From Artemia franciscana (Eukaryota; Arthropoda; Branchiopoda; Anostraca; Artemiidae): DNA of 64,000 nt. Shown piece by piece: positions 1 through 11,560 of the stretch; the stretch's first letter is position 1, and every line of letters starts with the position of its first letter. Where the stretch lies: contig NC_088873.1 in NCBI RefSeq assembly GCF_032884065.1, positions 558,001 through 622,000 on the forward strand. Reading direction: 5' to 3'. The notes beneath the pieces were generated by a model. It searched no databases and was not told the origin of the DNA. It saw nothing but the letters and a program-made list of their open reading frames with translations. The position numbers and the translations under genes were made by a program.

Positions 1-265
1 CATCAATTCCATTAAAGCATTACACGCCCCAGGCTATAATTAACAATCTTTGCCCCAGCGATCTGACGGGTTCCGTCAACTCTGGAGGCTGTGTTATATG
101 TTCTATGGACCATTTTGAACAAGATGGCAATATTACATTTTTGGAAGAGAGGGTGGCTAGAAGGGGGGGGGCTAATCGTCCTCCATTACTTTTGACTCTT
201 AAAAGGGAACTAGAACTTTCAATTTCAAATTAAAGAGCTTCCTCTATACTTTATACAATAACCTT
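1..265. repeat. Dispersed repeat family D fragment
   Basis: The text around ccattttgaacaagatggca and ctccattacttttgactctt resembles the units at 17985-18295, 20460-21010 and 55870-57010. As at 18297, it directly precedes a family A copy. No ORF of note. Confidence 0.5.
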
Positions 266-266
266 T

Positions 267-1355
267 CAAACAGTTCGTGGTAACGAACTGTGGTAAGGAG
301 CGACCCGGCTCAATAGTAACCGAAACTCTAAAAAATGGAGCTTTGATACCAATAGTTAAATCAAAAGAATCGCATTTTTATGCTGATTTTAAATATATTA
401 AAAAATTGGACTTATTTTAGAAAATAGGGAGAAACACCCCTAAAATGTATAAAATCATAACGAAAATCACACCATCAGATTCAGTGTATCAGAGAACCCT
501 ACTGTGGAAGTTTTTAGCTCCTATCTACAAAAATGTGGAATTTTGTATTTTTGCCAGAAGACAGGTCACGGATGCATGTTTATTTGTTTCTTTTTTTTCC
601 CACGGATGATCATATCGACCCAGTGGTCCTAGAATGTCACGAGAGGGCTCATTATAACTGAAAATAGAAGTACCAGTGTCCTTTTTAAGAGACTAAAAAA
701 TTAATGGGTACCAAGGCTCCCCCACGCTCATTTTTTACCCAAAGTCACCAGGTCAAAATTTTGAGATTGCCATTTTGTTCAGCATAGTCGAAAAACCTAA
801 ACTATGTCTTTGGGGATGACTAAATCTCCCGTAGTCCCCGGGGGAGGGATTTTTCCATGGAAGAATTTATCATGAGGGAAGAGAATTCCCATGAAGGGGG
901 CGCAGGATTTCCGAGCATTATTTAAACAAACAAAAATGAGAAAATAAATGAAAAAAAGTTTTTTTTTTCAACTGAAAGTAAGGAGCAGCATTAAAATTTA
1001 AAATGAACATAAGTTATTACTTATATAAGGGGTTCGTTACTCCTCAATACTTCCCTCTTTACGCTAAAGTATTTTTAGAAGAATTTAGTATTTTTAGAAG
1101 AATTTAGAATTTAGTATTATTTTTAGTATTTTTGTCTAAAGAATTTAGACAAAATTCAAGCTTTCGTGTAAAGAGTGAGGTACTGCTGAGGGGGCCTGCC
1201 CCCTCATATACGTAATAAAAACATATAAATATAGAAGTTCGTTACGTAATTTAATTTGCAAATTCCGTATATTTATTACTAATAGAAACGCTCAAAAAAG
1301 ATCTAGTTGCCTTTTTAAGTAACTAAAAATTGGAGGGCCACTAGGCCCTCCAATT
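267..1355 (+). repeat. Composite repeat family A, copy 1 (partial)
   Basis: Begins with the 20-base hairpin CAGTTCGTGGTAACGAACTG (271-290), followed by the aaggagcgacccggctcaat block. The same blocks recur at 18297, 26813, 54683 (minus), 59109 (minus) and 63360. This copy lacks the long palindrome found at the other end of fuller copies. It ends near a short inverted repeat, TTGGAGGGC...GCCCTCCAA (about 1330-1353). Confidence 0.75.
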
Positions 1356-1626
1356 TTAGGCATAATGATTTAGCTATTTAATGGTAGAATTGACGAGTTG
1401 CACTACTGGAATCTGCTCAATGTCTCTTAGATATATAGTGGCAATAGATAATTTCATTTTGAAAGGTTTAAAGGTTCGAAAATAAGAATCTTTTATTTAT
1501 TCGTATCAGCCTATTTATTATGCTTGTTTGTTTTAGTTTTGTATATGGCTTTACTAGCTTTGAAAGACTTTTCAACTTAAACCTATTAGTGAAAATTCGG
1601 TAATTTATATAGTTTAGAGCCATTTC

Positions 1627-1810
1627 CCTAGGGCCAGTGCTGTCACTTACTTTAAGTACTTTACTTGAAGTACTAATTAAGTAAAATTTTCCAACACTTG
1701 TGCTTGTACTTAAGTAAAAACTCTACGGTGTACTTATTACTTGATATTTAAGTAAGATTACGAAATACTTATTACTTAAGATACTTTTAATGTACTTGTT
1801 TTTCAAATAC
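1627..1810. repeat. hAT target duplication, left end and subterminal repeats
   Basis: CCTAGGGC, then CAGTGCTG, then repeated palindromic ACTTAAGT and TACTTGA motifs. Confidence 0.75.
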
Positions 1811-2429
1811 TTTACCTTTGACACGAAAATTCTGTGTGTGTGTGCTTTGGCAATGTACAAGAAAATATCACCTTTAGATTTAGAGCAAACTCAGATATAG
1901 CTTTTGTGTGTCTGTACTTTGGCAATGTACAAGAAAACATCACCCTTTAGATTTAGAGTAAACTCAGAGATATCTCCATGCCCTTTTTTTTGGATATGAA
2001 ATAAGGTATTTGTTTTTGAAGAAAAAAAAATTATAGCATGATTAACACTTGGTTTAATTTTTGTTTAAAAGTTACATAAAAAAAAAAATTGAAATTATTT
2101 CACAGTTCACTGGTCGACAGTGAGCTAAAATCCCTTGTTTTGTGCTATATGTTGCATACTGTAGTCCATTTGGGCTTATATTTCTGACATTAGTGTTTAA
2201 GTTTTGTCATCTCGTCAACTGAACCACACTTCTACCATTTCATCATCTTCAGGACCATATTATTGGTAAAGCTACCGAAGCTATTAATCTTTGCTCATCT
2301 AAATGTTGCCTGCAATAAACGAGTCTAGGGAATTCTAGCTGGATCCAATGCAGTGGTATTTTGTCAAATTTGTTCCAGCAAATTCAGGTATTCAGACGAA
2401 TCTGACTTCAGATTTGTCAAACCATTCAT

Positions 2430-3880
2430 AAGGTATAGGCCCTACCAAATTAAAGGAAAACTCAACTTTCTTGAAACCCTCTCCCCCTTGCCCTATTTAA
2501 TATAGGGGTTGTGATACCAGAACTTGATATGAGCCCTGATCTTAGGCATCTTTGATCTAGTTTTCATTCGGATTCGCTACTCCATTTGCCAGTTATAATA
2601 AATTAAACAGAAAACTTAAATTTTTCAGGAATTAAAACCAACTCCCCCTTGTTAAATATGAGCTAGGGTCTGAATCTCAAAACTTGATATGTGTCATGGT
2701 CTTAGGCCTCTTTGGTTCATTTTCATTCAGATCACTTTAGTCGCAAATTACTCTAATTTAAACGAAAAAATGCTATTAGCAGGTAAAGCCCTCTCCCCCC
2801 TGTTTTATTTGAGCTAGGGTCTTCATCTTTCAACTTGATGTGTCTCATGATCCTTGGCACTAAATCTAGCCATCAAAATTTTCATCCAAATCCAAACAGC
2901 GGTTCTCCCCCTATATGTGATTACACAGACGGATAGATAGACAGACAGACGGACGGACGGATTTTGCAACGTCTTAGGTAGCCGTGTTGGCTAATTGGAT
3001 CCAAAAAAAGGAAAACAATCATCATCCAGGCTTCATCACCTATTTGGATAGTGGCAAATATCCATCAAGATAGGTTTTTGAGATCTGTCTGTCTGTCCGC
3101 CCGTCAGTGCAATCGAGGATAGCGGGAGAACAACCAGTCAGATTTGTATTAAAATTGAACTATTTGGATTAAAATTGAGCTTAATTAGGGTGATGGGGCT
3201 TTAAGTGTTAAAAAAAACTCGAGTTTTTCATTTAATTCACTTTAACTTGCAAATGGAGAGATGAATTTCAATGAAAATTGAATAAAGATGCCTAAGAGTA
3301 TGATATGCATTGAATTCTGGGATGGAGACCCAAGCTTAATTAGGGTGAGGGGGGGAGGAATTGCTAAAAAGTTAAGTTTTTTGTTTGACTCAGTTTAACT
3401 TACGAATGAAGTAATGGATCTCAATGAAAGTCAAGCCAAAGATGCCGAAACCATAAGACGCATAATGTTTGGAGATGAAGACCCTAGCTTAATTAGGGGG
3501 AGGGGCTTTAAGTACTAAAAAGAGTTGAGTTTTTCATTTAATTCAGTGTACCTTTCGAGAGATTAATGGATCTCAGTGAAGATTGAACCACAGGTGCCTA
3601 AGACCGTGACAGGCATCAAGTTTTGAGATGAAAACCCTAGCTCAAATAAAACGAGGGAGAGTGGGTTTTAAGTACTGATAAAAGTCAAGCTTTTGGTTTA
3701 ATTTAGTATAACTTGTAAATGGAGCAACGGATCCAAATGAAAGCTAGACCAAAGATGACTAGGATCTGGGCTCATATTGAGCTCTGATATCACAAGCGAT
3801 ATCTAAAATAAGGAGAGGGGGAGGGGGTTTCAAGTTTTTTGAAAGGCGGGTTTTCCTTCAGTTTAGTAGGGCCTGTAACT
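2430..3880. repeat. Fold-back element made of inverted arrays of ~170-bp units
   Basis: The left side (about 2430-2900) has units with 'aacttgatatg', 'cttaggc', 'tttcattc' and 'ccctctccccc'. The right side (about 3120-3880) has the same units inverted ('ttcaatgaaaattga', 'gatgcctaaga', 'gggaggggg', 'tttaattca'). Between them lie tetranucleotide runs, gacagacagacggacgg (about 2938-2960) and the complementary ctgtctgtctgtccg (about 3085-3100). No coding sequence is seen. Confidence 0.65.
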
Positions 3881-3985
3881 ACTTCTACCCATGGCTTGCC
3901 CAAAGCTTGGAAATAACCCTTTTCCAAAATAAGTCATACTGAAGCCACCCTTCAACCAAATATTGCGTCCCAAGAGAAAAATTAC

Positions 3986-5420
3986 TTTTTATGGCACTTG
4001 GTATTTACCAAGTGACATACAGTGATGGCAAATCCTGTCGGTCTGTCCATCCTGGTCTTGATAGCTTAGGCACTTCCAGATAAGCTAGGACGATGAAATT
4101 TGGCAGGTGTATCAGAGACCAGACCAGATTAAATTTGAAATAGTTGTTTCCCCGATTCGACCATCTGGGGGGGGGGAGTTGTTTTGACAAAAATTAGATC
4201 GGATCTCAATTAAATTTGATATTTAGAAGGATATAATGTCTCAAAGCTCTTATTTTAAATTCCTACCAGATCAGGTGACATTGGAGGGGGAAACCTAAAA
4301 TCATCGAAAGTGCTTAGAGTGGAGGGATCGAGATAAAACTTAGTTGGAAAATAAGCACAAGTCCTAGATACGTGATTGACATAAACAGAACGAATTCACT
4401 CTCTTTTGGGGATTGGGGGGAGGGTTAATTCTGAAAAATTAGAAAAAATGAGGTATTTTTAACTTACGAAGGAGTGATCAGATCCCGAATTTCATCGGAT
4501 GAAATTTCATATTTAGAAGGACTTTGTAACTCAGATCTCATGTTTTAAATCCCGACCGGATCCAGTGTTATTGGGGGGATTTGGGGGGACCTGAAATCTC
4601 GGAAAACGCTTAGAGTGGAGTGACCAGGATGAAACTTGGTGGGAAGAATAAACACAAGTCCTAGATACGTGATCTGACATAACCGAAATAGATTTGGGGG
4701 AGTTGGAGGGGGTCTTGATTCTGAAAAACTACAAAAATGGAGGTATTTTTAATTTAAGAGCGGGTGACCGTTCGTGACCTATTTTTGAATTTGATATTAA
4801 GAAGGAACTCATTTCTAAGATCTCTTATTTTAAACCCCGACCAGTTCTGGTGATATTGGGGGAGAGTTGGAGGGGGAAACCGGAAATCTTGGGAAACGCT
4901 TAAAGTGGAGAGATCGGGATACAATTTGGTGTGTAGAATAGAATAAATGTCGTAGATACGTGATTGAAGAAACCGGACTGGATTCACTCTATTTAGGGTA
5001 GTTAGGGGGGTCCAGTGCTTTGGCGAGTTTGCTACTTCTGGACGTGCTAGGACAATGAAAATTGGTAGGATAGTCAAGGACCTGCACAAATTGACTTGAT
5101 AAAGTTTATTTCCCCGATTCGACCATCTGGGGGGGGGGGGCTGAAGGAAGAGAAAAAATTAGAAAAATGAGGTATTTTTAACTTGCGAGTGGGTGATCGG
5201 ATCTTAACGAATTCTGATATTTAAAAGGACCTTGTGTCTCAGAGCTCTTATTTTAAATGCCGACCGGCATTAAGCCTCTGATTTTTCCTTTAAATTAATC
5301 TATTGATTCTTATAATTTTGTTAGAGCTCGTGCCATATGAGCTCTTGGCTCTTCCGACCTCGTCACAAGTACGATACGAGCTTTTAGCTCTTGTTTTATT
5401 CCTTTTTTCTCAGAAGCTTT
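3986..5420. repeat. Repeat family B, copy 1, with tandem core
   Basis: Starts with the hairpin CACTTGGTATTTACCAAGTG after a T run and is followed by a 'gtcggtctgtcc' stretch. Several degenerate ~290-bp units follow (cgggtgatcggatc..., 'agagctcttattttaaat', 'cttagagtggagggatcg'). It ends in the 'gtgccatatgagctcttggct' block. A second, longer copy lies at 51188-53835. No gene. Confidence 0.7.
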
Positions 5421-5640
5421 TCGACTTAGTCTCATGGTTTTTGCCACTTCATGGCGTGAAAACTGCTGCTATAAATAGATAGGTTGCTAACTTCTGCCGT
5501 ATTGTCTTCTAGTATATTTAAATGTGTACTTGCAGCGTGCCTGCATCCCCTTAAAAGTTCTGTTTCTTACTGTAATATTGGTTTGTCTTCTGTTTGTCTT
5601 GTTGCCTTGTTGCCTGGATTTGCCGTGGATTGCTTTCTAA

Positions 5641-6060
5641 TTTTACTTAGTTAATGCGTCAGTTAATGCGTCTAAATGCAAGTTTATTTGTTTTAATAGC
5701 CCTTATGCCGTCGCTCCATTTGTTGCTTGGACTGCAATTATGCCAAGCTCTTCTTTAGTTAGTTGGCTTGGTCTGTGTTTCGGTCCAATACTTTCCACTA
5801 CCTTTTCATCCCTAGTGAATCAAGCCGGGAAAAACCTATGCGTCGTTTACGGAAAAATATCCCCAAACAAAAGCCGCTACAACCGCAACGGTTTGAGCAT
5901 GATTTATAACGCTTATTGCGCCCCTGTGCTTTTTTTATCAGGCATGACTCATCTATTTCGTAAGAAAAATTGCCATACTCTACGTGCGACTTATTTCAGA
6001 TATTGCAAATTCCTCCTCCAGCTCCCTAGATGGCACCAAAACAGAAAAATAATTGCTTGA
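5641..6060 (+). pseudogene. LINE reverse transcriptase C-terminal fragment
   Basis: A 139-codon open frame with no support for its own start. It reads KCKFICFNSPYAVAPF, then SWLGLCFGPILSTTFSSL, ISPNKSRYNRNGLSMIYNAY and LFRKKNCHTLRATYFRYCKF, ending LPRWHQNRK. The last part resembles the post-polymerase (thumb and C-terminal) region of LINE reverse transcriptases, where a KSQF/CF strand, a WLG strand and a YRR-like helix are common. The catalytic YADD part is absent, so this is a 5'-truncated remnant inside the hAT-like element. The assignment rests on pattern recognition only. Confidence 0.45.
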
Positions 6061-6773
6061 TTTGGTTTAATAGATATGCCTTCTTGGATTCGGTCTTCCA
6101 GTGATGATTTATGTAAAAAGACTGTCTACTTTATTCACGTTTACGACCCTCTGCAGCCTTTTTTTTCATATTGATACTGTTTAATTAGTCCATGTTGTCT
6201 TTAGTCAGTTTGAATTTTTTTTTCTTGCTGTTTATCATTTTTGTTTTTGTTTATTTATAATACTCCGTACTTGGTGTTTCATTCATTCATTCATTTTGCA
6301 GTTTGACCAGCTGTATGTAATCCGTATGGGCTTGCTGCAGGCCCGTGATTTTATAATATATGTTTGTGGGGAGTTTACCCACCATCTGAATTGACTACAC
6401 AGCATGCGGCTTGCTTGAGTGAAAACCAGCCAAAGAATATAAATGCCATACATTTCCATAGCTTGTCTGAAATTTAACTTGAAAACTTGAGGTAGTTTCC
6501 ATGTCACCAAAATGTGAATGAAGACTTCATTTTCATACTCTTCTTTTCTTTCAGTACGCTAAGAGCCAGCGACCTTCAGCTAGCTGCCAAAAGTGGGAAT
6601 TTTTGCTGCTCCTTTTTATTGAACTTTGATTTCTCTTATTAAAAAAGTCTGCAACTGACTCACTTGGCTCTTTACTTGGTTTTTACTTATTGAATCAGAG
6701 AATGAACTGCTTTATTACCTTTTATCTGTTTTAAAACCAATCCAAAGTTTATTTTTCTATTTTCAATTTTTTC

Positions 6774-7560
6774 CACCATTCCGACATGTTCCAGAATAAC
6801 CCTTTTTTTCAAACTTGCCAGATTCGACTGAATACTAATCGCCAGAAATTCAACTCTATGTGCACTGTATTAATCCTGTCATGTGATCTGTCTGATCCAA
6901 TCAGAAGTGTTTTGACTGCACTTAATTGTTTTGATAGTCTTCTTCTTTCAAGCCGTTGTGTTGAAAATTGGTTGAGATTATTTCTTGGACTTCGTTGGGT
7001 GTCTACCAGCCAAACAAGAGAAAAAAAAATATTTTCAATATTTTTTTTTTATCATTTCCACATGATTCAGAATAACTGTGTATTTTTTCAAACGTGCCAG
7101 ATTTGACTGAACACTAATCACCAGAAGTACAACTCTACGTGCACTGTGTTAATCCTGTCATGTGATCTGTCTGATCCAATCAGGATTTTTTTGACTGCAC
7201 TTAATTGTTTTGAAAATCTTTCGCTTTCAAGCCGAAGTGTTGAAAATTGGTTCAGATTATTTTTTGGACTTCATTGGGTGTGTACCAGCCAAACAATGGA
7301 AAACAATACTTTCAATATTTTTTCCATCATTCCCACATATTTCAGAATAACCAGATTTGATTGAATACTAATCACCAAAAGTTCAGCTCTACGTGCACTT
7401 TGTTAATCCTGTCATGTGGTATGTCTGATCCAATCAAGAGTTTTTTGACTGCACTTAATTGTTTTGATAGTCTTTTCCTTTCAAACTGTTGTGTTGAAAA
7501 TTGGTTAAGATTATTTTCCTGGACTTAATTTTGTGTGTACCAGCCGAACAAGGGAAACGG
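6774..7560. repeat. Three-copy tandem repeat, ~255-280 bp
   Basis: Blocks such as 'taatcctgtcatgtgatctg' and 'gactgcacttaattgttttg' recur at about 6870, 7150 and 7403. The marker tgcact falls at 6861, 7140 and 7394 (spacing 279 and 254). The open frames here are products of the repeat. Confidence 0.8.
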
Positions 7561-7689
7561 TTAAAAACGATAAAACGGAAATTCTGGTTCTTGATTAAGA
7601 TTTCCAAGAAAGGAATGGCATTTTATAGGCGAGGGAAGGGGCTAAGAAGCCTTCAGAATGGCTTTAAAAAAGGTAGCATTGGCTACCTT

Positions 7690-7873
7690 TACTACCTTTA
7701 GTAGTACTTGAAGTAATACTTAAGCACAATTTTGGCAAGTACTTGATATTTGATACTTAAGTAAGAATTTGGAAAGTACTTATTACTTGATATTTAAGTA
7801 AAAAAACAATGAGTACTTAATACTTGACACTTAAGTAAAAATTTGGAGTACTTGTTGCAGCACTGCCTAGGGC
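7690..7873. repeat. hAT right end, subterminal repeats and target duplication
   Basis: Dense ACTTAAGTA and TACTTGATA motifs, then GTTGCAGCACTG and the duplicate CCTAGGGC. Confidence 0.75.
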
Positions 7874-8618
7874 TTATTTGGAAAATTTGTTGACAAACTC
7901 GATGGCTGGAAAGTGAATCCGGATGATTCCTTGTTCATCAGCAAGGGAGAGTTTTGTTCAAAGAGGATTTTACTGATAAAAATCGTCCTCGGACCCATCA
8001 TAGCAAAACACACTGACTGAATGGGTTTTAATTGCAACGATAGCTTGTTTGGGTCTACAAATAAGACAAATTATCTGCTGTCTAAAATTTGTGTCACAAA
8101 CTTGAATTTTCAGGTGAAGAAACAATAAACAGAAAAAAAAACATTAAATGAAACAGGTTAATTTTTATTTAAAAACGGGTAAAACTAGTTACAAACAATT
8201 AATTTAATTTAATTAATAAAATAGATTTTAAGTTTAAACGCAGGTTTTGGTTATAAGATAGCTAAAAAGTTGAAAGTTTTTATTTTTTCCAAAATACAAT
8301 TCATTTCCTTTTCAGTAATTCTAAAGTGGTTATAGTTTGGATCTCTCAGCATTAAAATTACGTTTGCCTCATTTTAAAGGCCGTATAAAAGGCATGTAAA
8401 AACAATAGTTTGCCAATAGCAATAAAAAAGGAAATAGGACACATTCCCAGTTTTATGCAAACAATTGAATGCAAACAAATGCTAAATACCCTAAATTTAC
8501 ATAAAAAAATCATTAGCTTGAAAAAAATGAATAGTCATAGATGTAGAAGTATGTCAAAACAACCTGAGTTTCATTAGAAAATGTAACAAACTGTCGAAGC
8601 ACCATTGGCAGAATTGAG
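7874..8618. other. No gene seen
   Basis: AT-rich sequence without a convincing ORF, splice-linked homology or clear repeat. Confidence 0.5.
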
Positions 8619-9036
8619 ATAAAACTGAAGCTGCAAGACTTCGATTTTCAGACAAAACTGAAGCTGCAAGACTTCGATTTTCAGACAGCTGAAGCTGCAA
8701 GACTTCGATTTTCAGACAAAACTGAAGCTGCAAGACTTCGATTTTCAGACAAAACTGAAGCTGCAAGACTTCGATTTTCAGACAAACTGAAGCTGCAAGA
8801 CTTCGATTTTCAGACAAAACTGAAGCTGCAAGACTTCGATTTTTAGACAAACTGAAGCTGCAAGACTTCGATTTTCAGACAAACTGAAGCTGCAAGATTT
8901 CGATTTTCAGACAAAACTGAAGCTGCAAGACTTCGATTTTCAGACAAACTGAAGCTGCAAGACTTCGATTTTCAGACAAAACTGAAGCTGCAAGACTTCG
9001 ATTTTCAGACAAACTGAAGCTACCAGACTTCGATTT
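8619..9036. repeat. Tandem repeat of 31-33 bp, about 13 copies
   Basis: The core GAAGCTGCAAGACTTCGATT is repeated about 13 times with little change. Unit lengths vary by one or two bases (aaaactg, aaactg or agctg). Each unit can form a small stem (GAAG...CTTC). Minus-strand frames read as repeats of KIEVLQLQF and switch frame with unit length, which argues against coding. Confidence 0.92.
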
Positions 9037-9440
9037 CCGTAATAGAAGAAAAAAAAATGCAGCAACATTACTAACCCAAGGAAAAAACAACCAAAGTTCG
9101 AGTAGATTGTTTTGTTTTGTTTTTTTCTGATTCTCAGTTAGTTAACAGCCTGAAACTTTCTTTAATAGATTAAGTTTCTGTCGCTTTTACAGCTTGAATC
9201 TTTGAACTGATCAGGCACATACAAACTTTATTCCCAATTCCGGGCCTGATACTTACTGATCCCCCCCCCACACAGACCCACAATCAACCAAGCACCATTC
9301 TACCCATTATAAAACGTGTGTGATAAAGATTAAACAATTCGTATGATTTTGTCCCTCTGGCCCTAGGGAATAGGGTATAATATATTAAATTCCTCAAGAT
9401 GTACATAAGGACTTTTATTATTTAACTTTCCATTATTTAA
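9037..9440. other. No gene seen
   Basis: AT-rich spacer with a C run (about 9260-9270). Nothing is recognised. Confidence 0.4.
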
Positions 9441-9718
9441 CTCACAACGAGCAAAAATTACATGAGTAGGGCTGACAATCTCATGTCTTTTCAAGACCAG
9501 AATGTAATTTGCACTTTACAGAAAAAAAATGACCGTGGATCATGAGTCTACATATACTGATACTTATTCATTAAAGTTATAGAAAAAATGCTTTAGTAAA
9601 GTCAAGAAAGTGAAATCCTTTAAAATGTATTTTGTTTTCAGTAAAGTGCAGATTAAATTCTGGTCTTGAGAAGGGTTGTCAGCCTTACTCGTGTAATTTT
9701 ACTTGTTTTGAGTTAGAC
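9441..9718. mobile_element. MITE-like inverted repeat (family E)
   Basis: Arms of about 80 bp. On the left 'gagtagggctgacaatctca', then 'caagaccagaatgtaatttg'. On the right is their inverted counterpart, 'aaattctggtcttgagaagg' then 'ttgtcagccttactcgtgta'. The loop contains 'atgaccgtggat' and 'catatactga'. A second, 3'-truncated copy with the same loop lies at about 55600-55858. Confidence 0.7.
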
Positions 9719-9799
9719 TCGGTCATTTATTGTAATTTCCGTTCGTTTTAGGATGCTTTTATTTATTGTTGTTTTATTGTTCGTTTTAGGATGCTTTTG

Positions 9800-11560
9800 T
9801 CATGTTGGGGGTGGACTGCAAAAACATGAACATTAGATTTACTGCGTGATTTTTAACAAGATAATATCAGGAAAATGTCTCAGGAATAATTAGGTGTGGT
9901 AGAAGGAGCCAAAAAGGCTAGTCGTAGTATGGCACAGTGATCTGAATTGAGACGGTGCATCACGGAGGGCTGGCTTGTGAAAATATGAACCATGGGATTT
10001 AAATCATATTTTTAACGATAAAATATCTAGACAATGTCTTAAGAATGACGAGGGGGGTGTTAAAGGGCGCTATGTGGACAGTAATAGTGTTGCATGGTTT
10101 TGAGAATTAACCTGGTATATCACTGAGTGTTTTATTGCAACAACATGAACAATTGGATCTAATGCATGATTTTTAACGAGAAAATACTTAGAAGATGCCT
10201 TAGGGAGGTGTCAGAGGCTGCCAAATGGTCAACCATAGTGTGACACGATGGTGGGAATTGAGATGGTGTATCACGGAGGGTCGGCTTGTGAAAACATGAA
10301 CCATCGGGCTTAATGCATGATGTATTATGAAAATTTCTGGTATAAATGTCTTGGGAATGATGATATGTATCACGGGGGTACCATAGGGCAGCTATATATT
10401 GCCATGGGGGCGTGAATTGCATGGACTTACACTTTGCAGAGCTTACTGTTGTGCTGGGAAATGTTAAATGAAATTTCTCGACTGAGGGGGAGTGAAGTGT
10501 AACACTCAGTAATAAAACGAGGTATTTCCCTTAGGACCTCTCGGAAATGCCTCTCAATATTACTCTCAATATTGCTCTAATAGCAAGTCTCCCCCTTTAG
10601 AATTGCATACTAGGATTGGCTAGCCACATATTGTCACGGTGGCCTCAATTGCCAGGAGTCATCACAAGAAACGCCATTAGGGATTTTTCATTAAGTTTAA
10701 ACGATTAATTTAAGTATAATCGAATATTTTTGCAAGAAAATGTCTGAAAAATGCCGATAATGTGTGATAATGTGTGCTAGATGGTGTCGTAAGGCATTTG
10801 TAGTTTGCCACAGTGGCGTGAATTATCATGGGAACATCCTGTTTGGGGACGGATTGCTAAAACATTAAACATTGAATTTAATACTTGATTTTTGACCAGG
10901 AAGTATCACGAAAATGTCTGAAGAATCATGAGAGGGTTGTCAGAGGGTGCCAGATGGTCAATCATAGTGGAACATGGTGGCAGGAATTGAGATGGTGTAT
11001 CATGGAGGGTCGGTTTACGAAAGAATGAACTATTGGGCTCAATGCATGATTTTATCATGAAAATTTTGGTAAAAATGCTTTCAGAGTGATAATATGTATC
11101 ACAGGTGCCATAGTGGCGTGGATCGCTTGGGCTACCACTATCTAGAGTTTAAAGTTAAGCTGGAGGTGTTAAATCAGTATTTTGACTGTTTGGAAGTGAA
11201 GTTTAACACTCAGTCAAAGAAATGAGGTATTTGCATAAGGACCTCTCAAAAATCTGTATAACAGGGATGCCGTGGGGCAGTCATATATTGCCATGGTGGC
11301 GTGAATTGCTTGGACTAGCACTTTCTAGAGCTTAAAGTTGAGCTGGAAGAGTTAAATGAATTTTCTCGACTGAGTGGGAGTGAAGTCTAACGCTCAGTCA
11401 AAAGACCTCTCGGAAACACCTCTTAATATTGCTTAAAATTATCTCTAATAACAAACCTCCCCCCTAGAATTCCTTGCCAGGATGAGCTAGCCACATATTG
11501 TCATGGTGGCGTGAGTATGCATAATCTTGGTTCAAAGAAACGCGGCATTTTCATTCAAAG
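9800..11560. repeat. Degenerate tandem array, units of ~160 bp and longer
   Basis: Recurring blocks: 'catgaac.attggattta.tgcatgatttttaac', 'aaaatgtct.agga', 'gtgtatcacggagggtcggc' and 'tgccatggtggcgtgaattg'. They begin near 9820, 9985, 10145, 10300, 10860 and 11020, with a second pattern near 10390-10600 and 11110-11500. No stable ORF. Confidence 0.7.

Larger units (their letters stand above)
1635..7865. mobile_element. hAT-type DNA transposon, 6.2 kb, no transposase seen
   Basis: The left end begins CAGTGCTG (1635-1642) and the right end finishes CAGCACTG (7858-7865), its exact reverse complement. Both are flanked by the same 8 bp, CCTAGGGC (1627-1634 and 7866-7873). An 8-bp duplication with CAGTG-type ends is the hallmark of hAT transposons (established). 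Just inside both ends lie many copies of ACTTAAGTA-like motifs (1650-1810 and 7690-7860), as expected for subterminal transposase-binding repeats (inference). The interior holds a fold-back repeat, a family B array, a LINE fragment and a 3-copy tandem repeat. I see no hAT transposase, so this is a non-autonomous or heavily invaded copy. Confidence 0.85.

Noticed and set aside
8554-9090. Minus-strand frames of repeated KIEVLQLQF units as a repeat protein
   Set aside because: The frames shift with unit-length changes and stem from a short DNA tandem repeat. There is no start context or flanking coding sequence.
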